DNA of 12,286 bases, taken from positions 1,506-13,791 of the forward strand of contig DCVO01000083.1 in assembly GCA_002327405.1 (NCBI GenBank), written 5' to 3'. Of the stretch, positions 1 to 6,518 are shown in pieces; the stretch's first letter is position 1, and each line of letters starts with the position of its first letter. The notes under the pieces are model-generated. The model did no database searches. It was not told the origin of the DNA and was given only the letters and a program-made list of their open reading frames with translations. A program made the translations under genes and the position numbers. The stretch is from Thiobacillus sp. UBA2186 (GTDB lineage: Bacteria > Pseudomonadota > Gammaproteobacteria > Burkholderiales > Thiobacillaceae).

Positions 1-284
1 TCGAGCTCTTCATCACCGGGCGCGAGATGGCCAACGGCTTCTCGGAACTGAACGACCCCGAGGACCAGGCCAACCGCTTCCTGGAGCAGGTCAAGGCCAA
101 GGAAGCCGGCGACGAAGAAGCCATGTACTACGACGCCGACTTCATCCGCGCCCTGGAATACGGCCTGCCGCCCACGGGAGGCTGCGGCATCGGCATCGAC
201 CGCCTGGTCATGCTGCTGACCGATTCGCCTTCCATCCGCGACGTGATCCTGTTCCCGCACATGCGGCCGGAACAAACGCTCTGA
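1..284 (+). CDS. lysS: Lysyl-tRNA synthetase, class II, C-terminal fragment
   Basis: This is the last 93 codons of a class II lysyl-tRNA synthetase, which charges tRNA-Lys with lysine in the cytoplasm. The reading frame enters the window at base 3 and ends at TGA 282-284; the start lies upstream. The fragment contains the catalytic-core ending of the family: an ELFITGREMANGFSELNDP segment, then the motif 3 region GGCGIGIDRLVMLLTD, whose arginine contacts ATP in class II enzymes, and the typical ending SIRDVILFPHMRPE. Nothing looks damaged. The stop is followed 8 nt later by an intergenic repeat and then mnmC on the same strand. LysS and MnmC both act on tRNA, but co-transcription is not shown by the sequence. 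Confidence 0.96.
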   Translation, partial: ELFITGREMANGFSELNDPEDQANRFLEQVKAKEAGDEEAMYYDADFIRALEYGLPPTGGCGIGIDRLVMLLTDSPSIRDVILFPHMRPEQTL

Positions 285-292
285 GAAAATTA

Positions 293-373
293 CTGAAGGC
301 ATTTACAGGGAGGCATGGGAGGTTCAGGGAGGAAACAAAAGAAAATCCTCCCTTGCCTCTCTTAACCTCCCTG
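293..373 (+). repeat. Intergenic inverted-repeat element, copy A
   Basis: This element lies between lysS and mnmC. It opens with CTGAAGGCATTTACAG and ends with AACCTCCCTG, and a related copy occupies 2317-2394 after mnmC. It can fold: CAGGGAGG at 306-313 pairs with CCTCCCTG at 366-373, and AGGGAGGA at 326-333 pairs with TCCTCCCT at 346-353 around a 12-nt A-rich loop. Its position right after a stop codon suggests an mRNA 3'-end or processing structure. No U-run follows, so a classical intrinsic terminator is not supported. It probably belongs to a dispersed family in this genome, which is inference from the two copies seen here. Confidence 0.6.
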
Positions 374-392
374 TTAGTCTTTCCGGATAGCC

Positions 393-2306
393 ATGCCCAT
401 CGTTCCCGGTGAAATCGCGTTTTCTGAGAACGGCATTCCCGCCAGCCCGGCATACGGCGACGTCTACCACAGCGCCGACGGCGGGCTGCAGCAGGCGCGC
501 AATGTGTTCCTGCAGGGCTGCGCTCTGCCGTCTGCCTGGCAGGGCGCGAGCCGCTTCGTCATCCTGGAAACCGGCTTCGGCCTGGGCCTGAATTTCCTCG
601 CCACCTGGCAGGCATACCGGGAACGGCCGGGACGCTGCGCCCGCCTGCATTTCATTTCCGCGGAAAAACATCCGCTCACGCAGGACACGCTCGCGCGCTG
701 CCACAGAGCCTGGCCCGAGCTATCGGAGCTTGCAAGTCAGTTGCGCGAACAATGGCCGCTGCCGGTGGCGGGCTACCACCGCCTGGGTTTCGACGAAGGC
801 CGCGTGCAGTTGACACTCGTCTTCGACGACGCCGAAATCGCGCTGAAGCAACTCGATGCGAGCGTCGATGCGATCTATCTCGACGGCTTTTCGCCGGCGA
901 GGAACCCCGACATCTGGTCGCCCGCGCTGCTCGTACAGCTCAAGCGCCTCACCAGGCCGGGCGCGCGGCTCGCCACATGGTGCGTGGCCGGCGCCGTGCG
1001 CCAGGGCTTGCAGGAAGCGGGCTTCAACGTGGAACGCAAGCCCGGCTTCGGCCACAAGAAGGAAAGGCTGGAAGCCACATTCACGCCCCTCTCCCCCGGG
1101 GAGAGGGGTTGGGGTGAGGGCGCGGGTTCAATCTCCATTCAGTCCTCCGCCGCCATCATCGGCGCCGGCATCGCCGGAGCCGCGCTCGCCCGCGCCTTGT
1201 GCAGCCGCGGCTTTCAGGTCACGCTGATCGAGCGCCACCCTGCCCCCGCCATGGGCGCATCCGGCAACCCCGCCGGCGTAGTGCGCCCGCAGCTTGCGCT
1301 CGACGACAGCTTCAACGGCCGCCTTTCGCGCCAGGCCTTCCTGCATACGGTAAAGCTGATTCCCTCCCTCGTCCCACGCCTCACGCCTCACCCCTCACAT
1401 GCTTTCGACGGCGTGCTGCAGTTGGCGCGCGACGAGGAAAACGCAGTGCACATGCAGGCCATGCTGGCCGCGCACGCCTACCCCGTTGAATTCGCACGCT
1501 GGGTCACGCAGGAAGAAGCCGGCGAATTCGCTGGCGTGCCGGTCGCCGCGGCAGGCATGTATTTTCCGCATGGCGGCTGGATGACCGGCCCGCGCGTATG
1601 TCCGACCTTGCTGGATTCCTGCGGCGCATCGCTCACCCGGCGTTTCACGAACCAGGCTACGCGACTGGAACAGACTTCTGACGGCTGGCGTGTGTGGGCA
1701 AACGACATGCTGTTGGCGGAAACCGCGAACGTGACCCTCTGCAGCGCACATGAAGCCGTGCAATTCGCGAACCTCCCGCTCACCCCCGTGCGCGGCCAGA
1801 TCACCGCGCTGCCCGACGGCTGCCTGCCCGGCTTGAACATTCCCGTCACCCGCGAAGGCTACGTGCTGCCCACACGGCACGGCATCGGCAACATCGGCGC
1901 GAGCTTCGGCTTCGACGACGATCACGCGCCGCGCGAATCCGACCAGGAAGCCAATGCGGCGCGGCTATCGCGCCTGCTGCAACTTCCGCCCGCGCTGGAT
2001 GTCAGCACACTTGAAGCACGCGTGAGCTTTCGCGCCGCCACGCCGGACCGCCTGCCCTTCGCGGGTGCGATCGCATGCGATGAGGCCGACATCCGCCCGG
2101 AAACGCCGCTTGCCGGCATCTCCCGCCGGCCCGGACTCTTTGCCCTGACCGGCCTGGGCGCGCGCGGGCTGGTGTGGGGCCCCTTCCTTGCCGGGGCATT
2201 GGCGGCCAGACTGGAACATGAACCCTGGCACCTGCCGCGCGACCTGTGGCAGGCCATCGACCCGGCCCGCTTCCTGCTGCGCGAAGCCCGCCGAAAAAGA
2301 ACCTGA
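393..2306 (+). CDS. mnmC: Bifunctional tRNA mnm5(s2)U34 methyltransferase / FAD-dependent cmnm5(s2)U34 oxidoreductase MnmC
   Basis: The product (637 aa) catalyses the last two steps of mnm5(s2)U34 synthesis at the wobble position of several tRNAs. The FAD domain removes the carboxymethyl group, and the methyltransferase domain then methylates with SAM. The N-terminal methyltransferase carries the SAM loop ETGFGLGLNF (residues 59-68) and the IYLDGFSPARNPDIW motif with the expected catalytic Asp164. The C-terminal oxidase has the dinucleotide fold IIGAGIAGAALA (255-266), the SGNPAGVVRP segment, and near the end SFRAATPDRLPFAG and LTGLGARGLVWGP. Length is close to the E. coli protein (668 aa). 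The ATG at 393 fits the family N terminus, but its Shine-Dalgarno is weak. Two unusual tracts are translated within it: a palindromic repeat in the interdomain linker (about residues 232-243) and a heptamer repeat inside the oxidase domain (about 324-336). Neither breaks the frame, so the gene is probably functional. Confidence 0.95.
   Translation: MPIVPGEIAFSENGIPASPAYGDVYHSADGGLQQARNVFLQGCALPSAWQGASRFVILETGFGLGLNFLATWQAYRERPGRCARLHFISAEKHPLTQDTLARCHRAWPELSELASQLREQWPLPVAGYHRLGFDEGRVQLTLVFDDAEIALKQLDASVDAIYLDGFSPARNPDIWSPALLVQLKRLTRPGARLATWCVAGAVRQGLQEAGFNVERKPGFGHKKERLEATFTPLSPGERGWGEGAGSISIQSSAAIIGAGIAGAALARALCSRGFQVTLIERHPAPAMGASGNPAGVVRPQLALDDSFNGRLSRQAFLHTVKLIPSLVPRLTPHPSHAFDGVLQLARDEENAVHMQAMLAAHAYPVEFARWVTQEEAGEFAGVPVAAAGMYFPHGGWMTGPRVCPTLLDSCGASLTRRFTNQATRLEQTSDGWRVWANDMLLAETANVTLCSAHEAVQFANLPLTPVRGQITALPDGCLPGLNIPVTREGYVLPTRHGIGNIGASFGFDDDHAPRESDQEANAARLSRLLQLPPALDVSTLEARVSFRAATPDRLPFAGAIACDEADIRPETPLAGISRRPGLFALTGLGARGLVWGPFLAGALAARLEHEPWHLPRDLWQAIDPARFLLREARRKRT
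1086..1120 (+). repeat. Palindromic repeat translated within the MnmC interdomain linker
   Basis: CCCCTCTCCCC (1086-1096) and GGGGAGAGGGG (1098-1108) are perfect reverse complements around a single C, followed by TTGGGGTGAGGG. This matches a palindrome type I recall as dispersed between genes in many proteobacterial genomes. Here it is translated in frame as PLSPGERGWGEG, at the join between the methyltransferase and oxidase domains of MnmC, where an insertion is easily tolerated. Confidence 0.75.
1376..1398 (+). repeat. Heptanucleotide tandem repeat within mnmC
   Basis: Three 7-nt units, ACGCCTC, ACGCCTC and ACCCCTC, plus a trailing AC form a short tandem array. A pyrimidine-rich stretch from 1362 precedes it. 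It is translated as part of the proline-rich stretch IPSLVPRLTPHPSHAFDG in the oxidase domain. Heptamer tracts keep the frame only in multiples of three units, so slippage here would disrupt the oxidase half. Confidence 0.65.
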
Positions 2307-2316
2307 CGCAGAGACC

Positions 2317-2394
2317 CTGAAAGCATTTACAGCGAGGGACAAGAGGATAAGGGAGAGAAACTGGCATTACTCTCTATCCGGGTTAACCTCTCTG
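2317..2394 (+). repeat. Intergenic repeat element, copy B
   Basis: This stretch begins 10 nt after the mnmC stop and is related to the element at 293-373. Both share CTGAA(A/G)GCATTTACAG at the left end, a purine-rich GAGG/GGGAG middle with GAAAC, and TTAACCTC(T/C)CTG at the right end. Orientation relative to the upstream gene is the same in both copies. The stem pairing is less perfect here than in copy A, with a short AGAGA/TCTCT pairing around the centre. I see no open reading frame of its own. Confidence 0.55.
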
Positions 2395-2399
2395 TCATC

Positions 2400-2440
2400 G
2401 AATTTCTCCGCGTCTTTGCGCCCCTGCGTCAAAAGAAAGA
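2400..2440 (+). repeat. Possible dispersed-repeat remnant before copA
   Basis: The stretch reads like TTTCTCCGCGTCTTTGCGCC followed by CCTGCGTCAAAAGAAAGA. It resembles the CTCCGCGTC-TCTGCGCC-type intergenic repeats I recall from several proteobacterial genomes. It directly abuts the copA start and seems to supply the weak purine-rich ribosome binding region (AAAAGAAAGA, 2431-2440). There is no second copy in the window, so the repeat assignment is from memory only. Confidence 0.3.
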
Positions 2441-2448
2441 TTGTTGTG

Positions 2449-4806
2449 ATGGAAACAGAACAGAAGCTTTCCCTCCCCATCTCCGGCATGACCTGCGCGT
2501 CGTGCTCGACGCGCCTGGAAAAACAGCTGAACAAGCTGCCGGGCGTGGAGGCGGCGGTGAACCTCGCCTCCGAGACCGCAACCATCCGTTTCCGTACGGC
2601 CGAAACCACCGCCACGCAAATCCTCGACACCATCCGCAAGACCGGCTTCGATGTGCCGCCGCGCCACGTGATGCTGAAGATTTCCGGCATGACCTGCGCC
2701 TCCTGCGCCGCCCGCATCGAGACCGCGGTCAACAGGCAGCCGGGCATGGACATCGCGGTCAACCTCGCCTCGGAAACCGCGCGCGCCGTGCTGCAACCGG
2801 GCACGGAAGTCGGCGACCTCATCGCGGCCATCACCAGGACCGGCTACGGCGCCGAAGTCTGGGACGAGAAGAACCGCGAGGAAGCGCGCGCACGCGACGC
2901 GCAGATTGCGAAAAGGGAATGGCTGGTGTTCTGGGGCGCGGTCACCCTCACCCTGCCGCTTCTGGCAGGCATGTTCATGCCGAATCACGAGTGGCTGCCG
3001 CGCTGGCTGCAATGGATGCTGGCCACGCCGGTGCAGTTCATCGCCGGCTGGCGCTTCTACCGCGGCGGCTTCAACGCCCTGCGCGGCGGCGGCGCCAACA
3101 TGGACGTGCTGGTGGCGCTCGGCACCAGCATGGCCTGGGGTTTGTCCACTGTCGTCACCTTCATGGGCCTGCATGCGCAGCCGGTGTATTTCGAGGCGGG
3201 CGCTGCCGTCATCACGCTCGTCAGACTCGGCAAGCTGCTGGAAGCCAGCGCCAAGCGCAAGACCATGGACGCCATCGAAAAACTGCTGGCCCTGACGCCG
3301 CAAACCGCGTGGGTGCAAAGGAACGGCGAATTCGTGGAAATCCCCATACATGAAATCAAGTCCGGCGACCGCGTGCGCGTGCGCCCCGGCGAGCGCGTGC
3401 CGGTGGACGGCACGGTGGAGTCCGGCGAGTCCGAGATCGAGGAAGCCGCGCTCTCGGGCGAATCGCTGCCGGTGCTGAAGCGCATCGGCGACAAGGTCTA
3501 TGCCGCCACCCAGAACACCTTGGGCACGCTGGTGATCCAGGCCACCGGCGTGGGCGAGCACACCCGCATCGCCGAGATCATCCGGCTTACCGAAGCGGCG
3601 CAGGGCTCCAAGGCGCCGATCCAGAAACTGGCCGACCAGGTCTCGGGCATCTTCGTGCCGGTGGTCATCGGCATCGCGCTGCTCACCTTCATCGCCACCG
3701 GCCTGTGGCTTTCCGACTGGAGCGAGGCGCTGATCCGCGCCGTCACCGTGCTGGTGATCGCCTGCCCCTGCGCGCTGGGGCTCGCCACGCCGGCCGCGAT
3801 CATGGCCGGCACCGGCTGGGGCGCGCAGTACGGCATCCTGTTCCGCAATGCCGAGGCGCTGGAAACCGCCGGCCGCATCGACACCCTGGCGGTGGACAAG
3901 ACCGGCACCCTCACCACCGGCGAGTTCAGCCTGTCGCTCGCAAGCCCCGCAGCGGGCGTGAGCGAGGAAAGCCTGCTCGCCACCGCCGCCTGCCTGGAAC
4001 AGGGCTCGGAACATCCGCTCGCCCGCGCCATCGTCAAGGCTGCGCAGGAACGCGGCCTCGCACTCGAAGCGGTCGAGGGCTTTTCCGCCCTGCCCGGCCG
4101 GGGCGTGCGCGGCTCGATAAATGGCGAAGTCGCCATTGCAGGAACGGAAGACTTCCTTGCCGAATCGGGTTTGACTCTTCCCCCTTCCTCCTTTCCCCTT
4201 CCAGACAACGCCACCCCCATACTGGTGGCGCGCAACGGCCGGTTTCTGGGCACGCTGTGGCTCACCGACACCCTGCGCAGCAACACGCCGCAGTCTTTGC
4301 AAGCCTTGCGCGACATGGGGGTGGAGGTGGTGATGCTGACCGGCGATCAGGAATCCTCCGCGCGCGCGGTGGCGGAAAAGCTCGGCATCGCCGATTTTCA
4401 TGCGCGCCAGACGCCGCAGGACAAGGCCGCGGCCATCAGGCGTTTGCAGGACATGGGCAAAAAGGTCGGCATGGCGGGCGACGGCATCAACGACGCGCCC
4501 GCGCTGGCGCAGGCCGACGCCAGCTTCGCCATGGGCATGGGCACCGACATCGCCAAGGAAACCGCCGACATCACCCTGGCGCGCCGCGACCTTGCCGGGC
4601 TGGCCGAAGCCGTCGCGCTGTCGCGCGCGACCCTGAAGAAGATCAGGCAGAACCTGTTCTTCGCCTTCGTCTACAACGTGCTGGGGATTCCGCTCGCCGC
4701 GCTGGGCCTGCTGAGTCCCGTGTTCGCCGGCGCGGCGATGGCGATGAGTTCGGTGTCGGTGGTGACGAACGCCCTGCTGCTGCGAAAGCGCAAACCGCTC
4801 GACTGA
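2449..4806 (+). CDS. copA: Cu(I)-exporting P1B-type ATPase with two N-terminal metal-binding domains (CopA)
   Basis: The product (785 aa) is an inner-membrane ATPase that pumps cytoplasmic Cu(I) outward. Two HMA domains come first, each with GMTCASC (residues 13-19 and 80-86) and each followed by VNLASETA, so they look like an internal duplication. The catalytic parts follow in order: actuator SGES (336-339), the metal-site CPC in the membrane (439-441), phosphorylation motif DKTGT with Asp483, the HP pair (522-523) of the nucleotide domain, TGD (from 631) and GDGINDAP (677-684). YN and MSSVS in the last membrane helices fit the Cu(I)-specific P1B-1 subgroup. I chose the ATG at 2449 because it begins just before the first HMA domain; an in-frame opening from 2188 overlaps mnmC and encodes no domain. 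The ribosome site is weak. No CueR-type operator is evident upstream. A pyrimidine tract is translated within the nucleotide domain (about 576-585). Confidence 0.96.
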   Translation: METEQKLSLPISGMTCASCSTRLEKQLNKLPGVEAAVNLASETATIRFRTAETTATQILDTIRKTGFDVPPRHVMLKISGMTCASCAARIETAVNRQPGMDIAVNLASETARAVLQPGTEVGDLIAAITRTGYGAEVWDEKNREEARARDAQIAKREWLVFWGAVTLTLPLLAGMFMPNHEWLPRWLQWMLATPVQFIAGWRFYRGGFNALRGGGANMDVLVALGTSMAWGLSTVVTFMGLHAQPVYFEAGAAVITLVRLGKLLEASAKRKTMDAIEKLLALTPQTAWVQRNGEFVEIPIHEIKSGDRVRVRPGERVPVDGTVESGESEIEEAALSGESLPVLKRIGDKVYAATQNTLGTLVIQATGVGEHTRIAEIIRLTEAAQGSKAPIQKLADQVSGIFVPVVIGIALLTFIATGLWLSDWSEALIRAVTVLVIACPCALGLATPAAIMAGTGWGAQYGILFRNAEALETAGRIDTLAVDKTGTLTTGEFSLSLASPAAGVSEESLLATAACLEQGSEHPLARAIVKAAQERGLALEAVEGFSALPGRGVRGSINGEVAIAGTEDFLAESGLTLPPSSFPLPDNATPILVARNGRFLGTLWLTDTLRSNTPQSLQALRDMGVEVVMLTGDQESSARAVAEKLGIADFHARQTPQDKAAAIRRLQDMGKKVGMAGDGINDAPALAQADASFAMGMGTDIAKETADITLARRDLAGLAEAVALSRATLKKIRQNLFFAFVYNVLGIPLAALGLLSPVFAGAAMAMSSVSVVTNALLLRKRKPLD
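4175..4202 (+). repeat. 28-nt pure pyrimidine tract within copA
   Basis: All 28 bases are C or T, in a CCCCTTCC/TCCTTT-like pattern. The tract encodes LTLPPSSFPLP between the segments EDFLAESG and NATPILVARNGR of the nucleotide-binding domain. The proline/serine-rich translation is unlike the surrounding conserved sequence, which suggests a simple-sequence insertion tolerated in a surface loop. Confidence 0.5.
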
Positions 4807-4831
4807 AATTCCCCGGGCGCTCTATTCCTGG

Positions 4832-5071
4832 TCAGATGCGCCGGTCCGACTGGGTCCAGATATCGCCATCGAGTTGATAGTCGAGCAAGCCGTGCAGCAT
4901 GAAGAGCTCGCTGCTGACATCCGGCGGAAAGCCCTGGCGATTGCCGCGTTCGTCGAACACCAGGCTGCGCAGGTAAGGCGAATACTCCGGCTTGCCCCAT
5001 AGCTCGCACAGCGCCTTGGCGATGCGCGGAAACTTCTGCTCGATTGCCGACAAGCCAGATTCGGCGTCCAT
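4832..5071 (-). CDS. Small conserved-looking protein of unknown function, downstream of fliA
   Basis: This 79-residue acidic soluble protein has no signal peptide or membrane segment. I do not recognise it. It starts at the ATG at 5071, 18 nt after the fliA stop and on the same strand, so it is probably the last gene of the flagellar operon. The sequence looks like a real folded protein: an amphipathic helix-like start (GLSAIEQKFPRIAKALCELW), then KPEYSPYLRSLVFDERGNRQ and GFPPDVSSELFMLHGLLDYQ. Codon bias matches the neighbours. It converges on copA with only 25 nt between the stop codons, and no obvious terminator is seen there. An overlapping frame (4822-5079) is arginine/serine-rich and looks like a shadow. 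A role in flagellar regulation is only a guess from position. Confidence 0.7.
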   Translation of the reverse strand: MDAESGLSAIEQKFPRIAKALCELWGKPEYSPYLRSLVFDERGNRQGFPPDVSSELFMLHGLLDYQLDGDIWTQSDRRI

Positions 5072-5089
5072 GATGTCACTCAGCCCGGT

Positions 5090-5815
5090 TCAGGCCTTCC
5101 AGGGCTTCATCTTGGCGCGCAGCCGCGCCACCGCCTGGGAATGCAGCTGGCAGATGCGCGATTCGGAAACCCCCATGACCGCGCCGATTTCCTTGAGGTT
5201 CATGTCCTGCTCGTAATACATGCCCATGAGGTTCTTCTCGCGCTCGGGCAGATCCTCGATCGCCTGGATCAAACCCTTGCGGAAACCGTCGTCCTCCAGC
5301 AGGGAGAGCGGATCGGAGACGTCGTCGACAAGATAACGCTCGAGGAAGTCGCTGCTTTCCTCGTCGGAGAAGTCTTCGTAATACAGCAGTTGATTGCCTT
5401 TGACGTCGCCCAGCATGCTTTGATAATCGGAGAGGGAGATGCCCATTTCCGCGGAGATTTCCAGTTCGCTCGGCGGACGCCCGTGACGCTGGGCCAGCTT
5501 GTTGATGGCGCTTTCGATCGCGCGCGACTTCTGGCGGATATGGCGCGGCAGCCAGTCGGCGTCGCGCAGGTCGTCCAGCATGGCGCCGCGGATTCTTTGC
5601 GTGGCATAGGACTCGAATTGCGCACCCTGGCTGCCGTCGAAACGGTCTACCGCATCCATGAGTCCGATCAGGCCGACCTGGATCAGGTCGTCGACTTCCA
5701 CGCTGGCCGGCAGCCGCGCCATCATGTGATAGGCGATGCGCTTGACCAGCGGCAGATACTGCCGGATCGCGTCATCGTTTGTTGACTTCTTCTGCACCCT
5801 TGCCACAGCCCCCAT
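5090..5815 (-). CDS. fliA: Flagellar sigma factor FliA (sigma-28)
   Basis: The product (241 aa, close to 239 in E. coli) directs RNA polymerase to late flagellar, chemotaxis and flagellin promoters and is held by the anti-sigma FlgM until the hook is complete. Region 2 runs from about residue 18 (IRQYLPLVKRIAYHMMARLP, then VDDLIQVGLIGLMDAVDRFD) to QRIRGAMLDDLRDADWLPR. Region 3 follows with HGRPPSELEISAEMGIS. Region 4 has DLPEREKNLMGMYYEQDMNL and the helix-turn-helix KEIGAVMGVSESRICQLHSQ. The ATG at 5815 is preferred over the one at 5857: it has a GAAGG ribosome site 6 nt upstream and gives the usual length. The first 44 nt overlap the end of the flhG-like gene in another frame. No residue appears lost. 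Confidence 0.95.
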   Translation of the reverse strand: MGAVARVQKKSTNDDAIRQYLPLVKRIAYHMMARLPASVEVDDLIQVGLIGLMDAVDRFDGSQGAQFESYATQRIRGAMLDDLRDADWLPRHIRQKSRAIESAINKLAQRHGRPPSELEISAEMGISLSDYQSMLGDVKGNQLLYYEDFSDEESSDFLERYLVDDVSDPLSLLEDDGFRKGLIQAIEDLPEREKNLMGMYYEQDMNLKEIGAVMGVSESRICQLHSQAVARLRAKMKPWKA

Positions 5816-6518
5816 GCGCCACCTTCGGTTGGTCGTTTTGCATGATTCTAGACACAACCCATGCCAAATTGGGCTCGATAGTTAATGTATTACTTGAAGT
5901 TTCCGACCTTCTGTTGCCAATTTGACACACACCGCCCCCCGTTTGGCGGCTCTCCACTCCGATATCCAGGAACTGCCTCGCTGTCTGTGCTACCCGGTCT
6001 GCCCCCTCCCCCAGCAACAGCACATGCACGGGCGAATGCGCTGCGCCCAGCGCCTTGATCAAGGCATAGCCTGCCTCCGCATCCTGTCTGCCCAGCAGGA
6101 TGACCAGGGTTTGCGCGGTGACAGGGTCGAGCGGCGCCTCGCCTGGCGAAAAACGCCCGCCGTCGTACAACAGGTGATCGCAGCCACTACTTTCCCCCAC
6201 AGCGCCAGACAGCACCGCATCGCCCGCAGAGATGCCCGGCGCATGGATCAGCCCGTATGAACCGACATGGATTATCTGCTGCGCCAGCGGCTGGCTTGCG
6301 CGCCAAGGCAACAACGGCCGGCAGCCCAAGGCCCGCGAGATGGCGCCGGCGTCACGCTCCACCAGCCATACACGCCTGGCTTTGCCGGACAATTCGGCGG
6401 CAAGCGCCAGGACAAATTCGTGGCTGCCAGTTGCGGACGGCCCGGCCAAGACACTGGCGACACGCGCCGCCTGGCCGGAAAACAGCTGCTGCAAACCCTG
6501 GGCTTGATGCATGCTCAT
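5772..6518 (-). CDS. flhG: Degenerate FlhG/FleN-like protein (MinD family) without a P-loop
   Basis: This 248-aa frame lies exactly where flhG usually sits, after flhF (ATGA overlap, 4 nt) and before fliA. FlhG is a MinD-type ATPase that, with the GTPase FlhF, controls flagellar number and site. The N terminus MHQAQGLQQLF (residues 3-13) resembles the DQAxxLR helix through which FlhG stimulates FlhF. The MinD-like scaffold can be traced: a VASVLAG strand, RVWLVERDAG where MinD has VLLVDAD, and CDHLLYDGG in place of Walker B. The deviant Walker A (KGGxGKT) is replaced by AGPSATGSHE (25-34), with no lysine, so ATP binding is doubtful. From about residue 195 the third-position G/C bias collapses and the sequence (CQIGNRRSETSSNTLTIEPN) looks non-native, as if the original C terminus was lost. 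A frameshift near 5940 is an alternative. The FlhG assignment rests on position and scaffold. Confidence 0.65.
   Translation of the reverse strand: MSMHQAQGLQQLFSGQAARVASVLAGPSATGSHEFVLALAAELSGKARRVWLVERDAGAISRALGCRPLLPWRASQPLAQQIIHVGSYGLIHAPGISAGDAVLSGAVGESSGCDHLLYDGGRFSPGEAPLDPVTAQTLVILLGRQDAEAGYALIKALGAAHSPVHVLLLGEGADRVAQTARQFLDIGVESRQTGGGVCQIGNRRSETSSNTLTIEPNLAWVVSRIMQNDQPKVAHGGCGKGAEEVNKR
5816..5940 (-). promoter_or_regulatory. AT-rich stretch upstream of fliA, possible promoter/leader
   Basis: This stretch is clearly richer in A and T than anything else in the flagellar block, and it also forms the last part of the flhG-like frame. On the minus strand it contains TTGGCATGGGTTGTGTC, a partial match to the sigma-54 -24/-12 pattern with the GG intact but GT in place of GC. 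A TAGAAT hexamer (5845-5850) resembles a sigma-70 -10, but no good -35 lies at the right distance. It may hold an internal fliA promoter. The exact element cannot be settled by eye. Confidence 0.3.
5822..5826 (-). promoter_or_regulatory. Shine-Dalgarno deciding the fliA start
   Basis: On the minus strand GAAGG sits 6 nt before the ATG at 5815. The longer reading frame from 5857 has no comparable purine run, so this site supports the shorter FliA. Confidence 0.6.

Noticed and set aside
2188..2448. N-terminal extension of CopA starting inside mnmC
   Set aside because: It would overlap mnmC and read through the intergenic repeat. It encodes no domain, and the ATG at 2449 fits the start of the first metal-binding domain.
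2395..4401. 668-codon open frame on the minus strand opposite copA
   Set aside because: It is antisense to an ATPase with every catalytic motif intact, and the translation is H/A/G/R-rich without recognisable features.
4807..4831. Possible bidirectional terminator between copA and the convergent 79-aa gene
   Set aside because: The 25-nt gap contains CCCCGGG but no stable stem followed by a T-run on either strand.
5816..5857. Longer FliA starting at 5857
   Set aside because: The added 14 residues are not FliA-like, and the GAAGG ribosome site fits the ATG at 5815.
5921..5945. TTGACA-like -35 hexamer on the plus strand
   Set aside because: No -10 follows at a proper distance and no plus-strand gene lies downstream.
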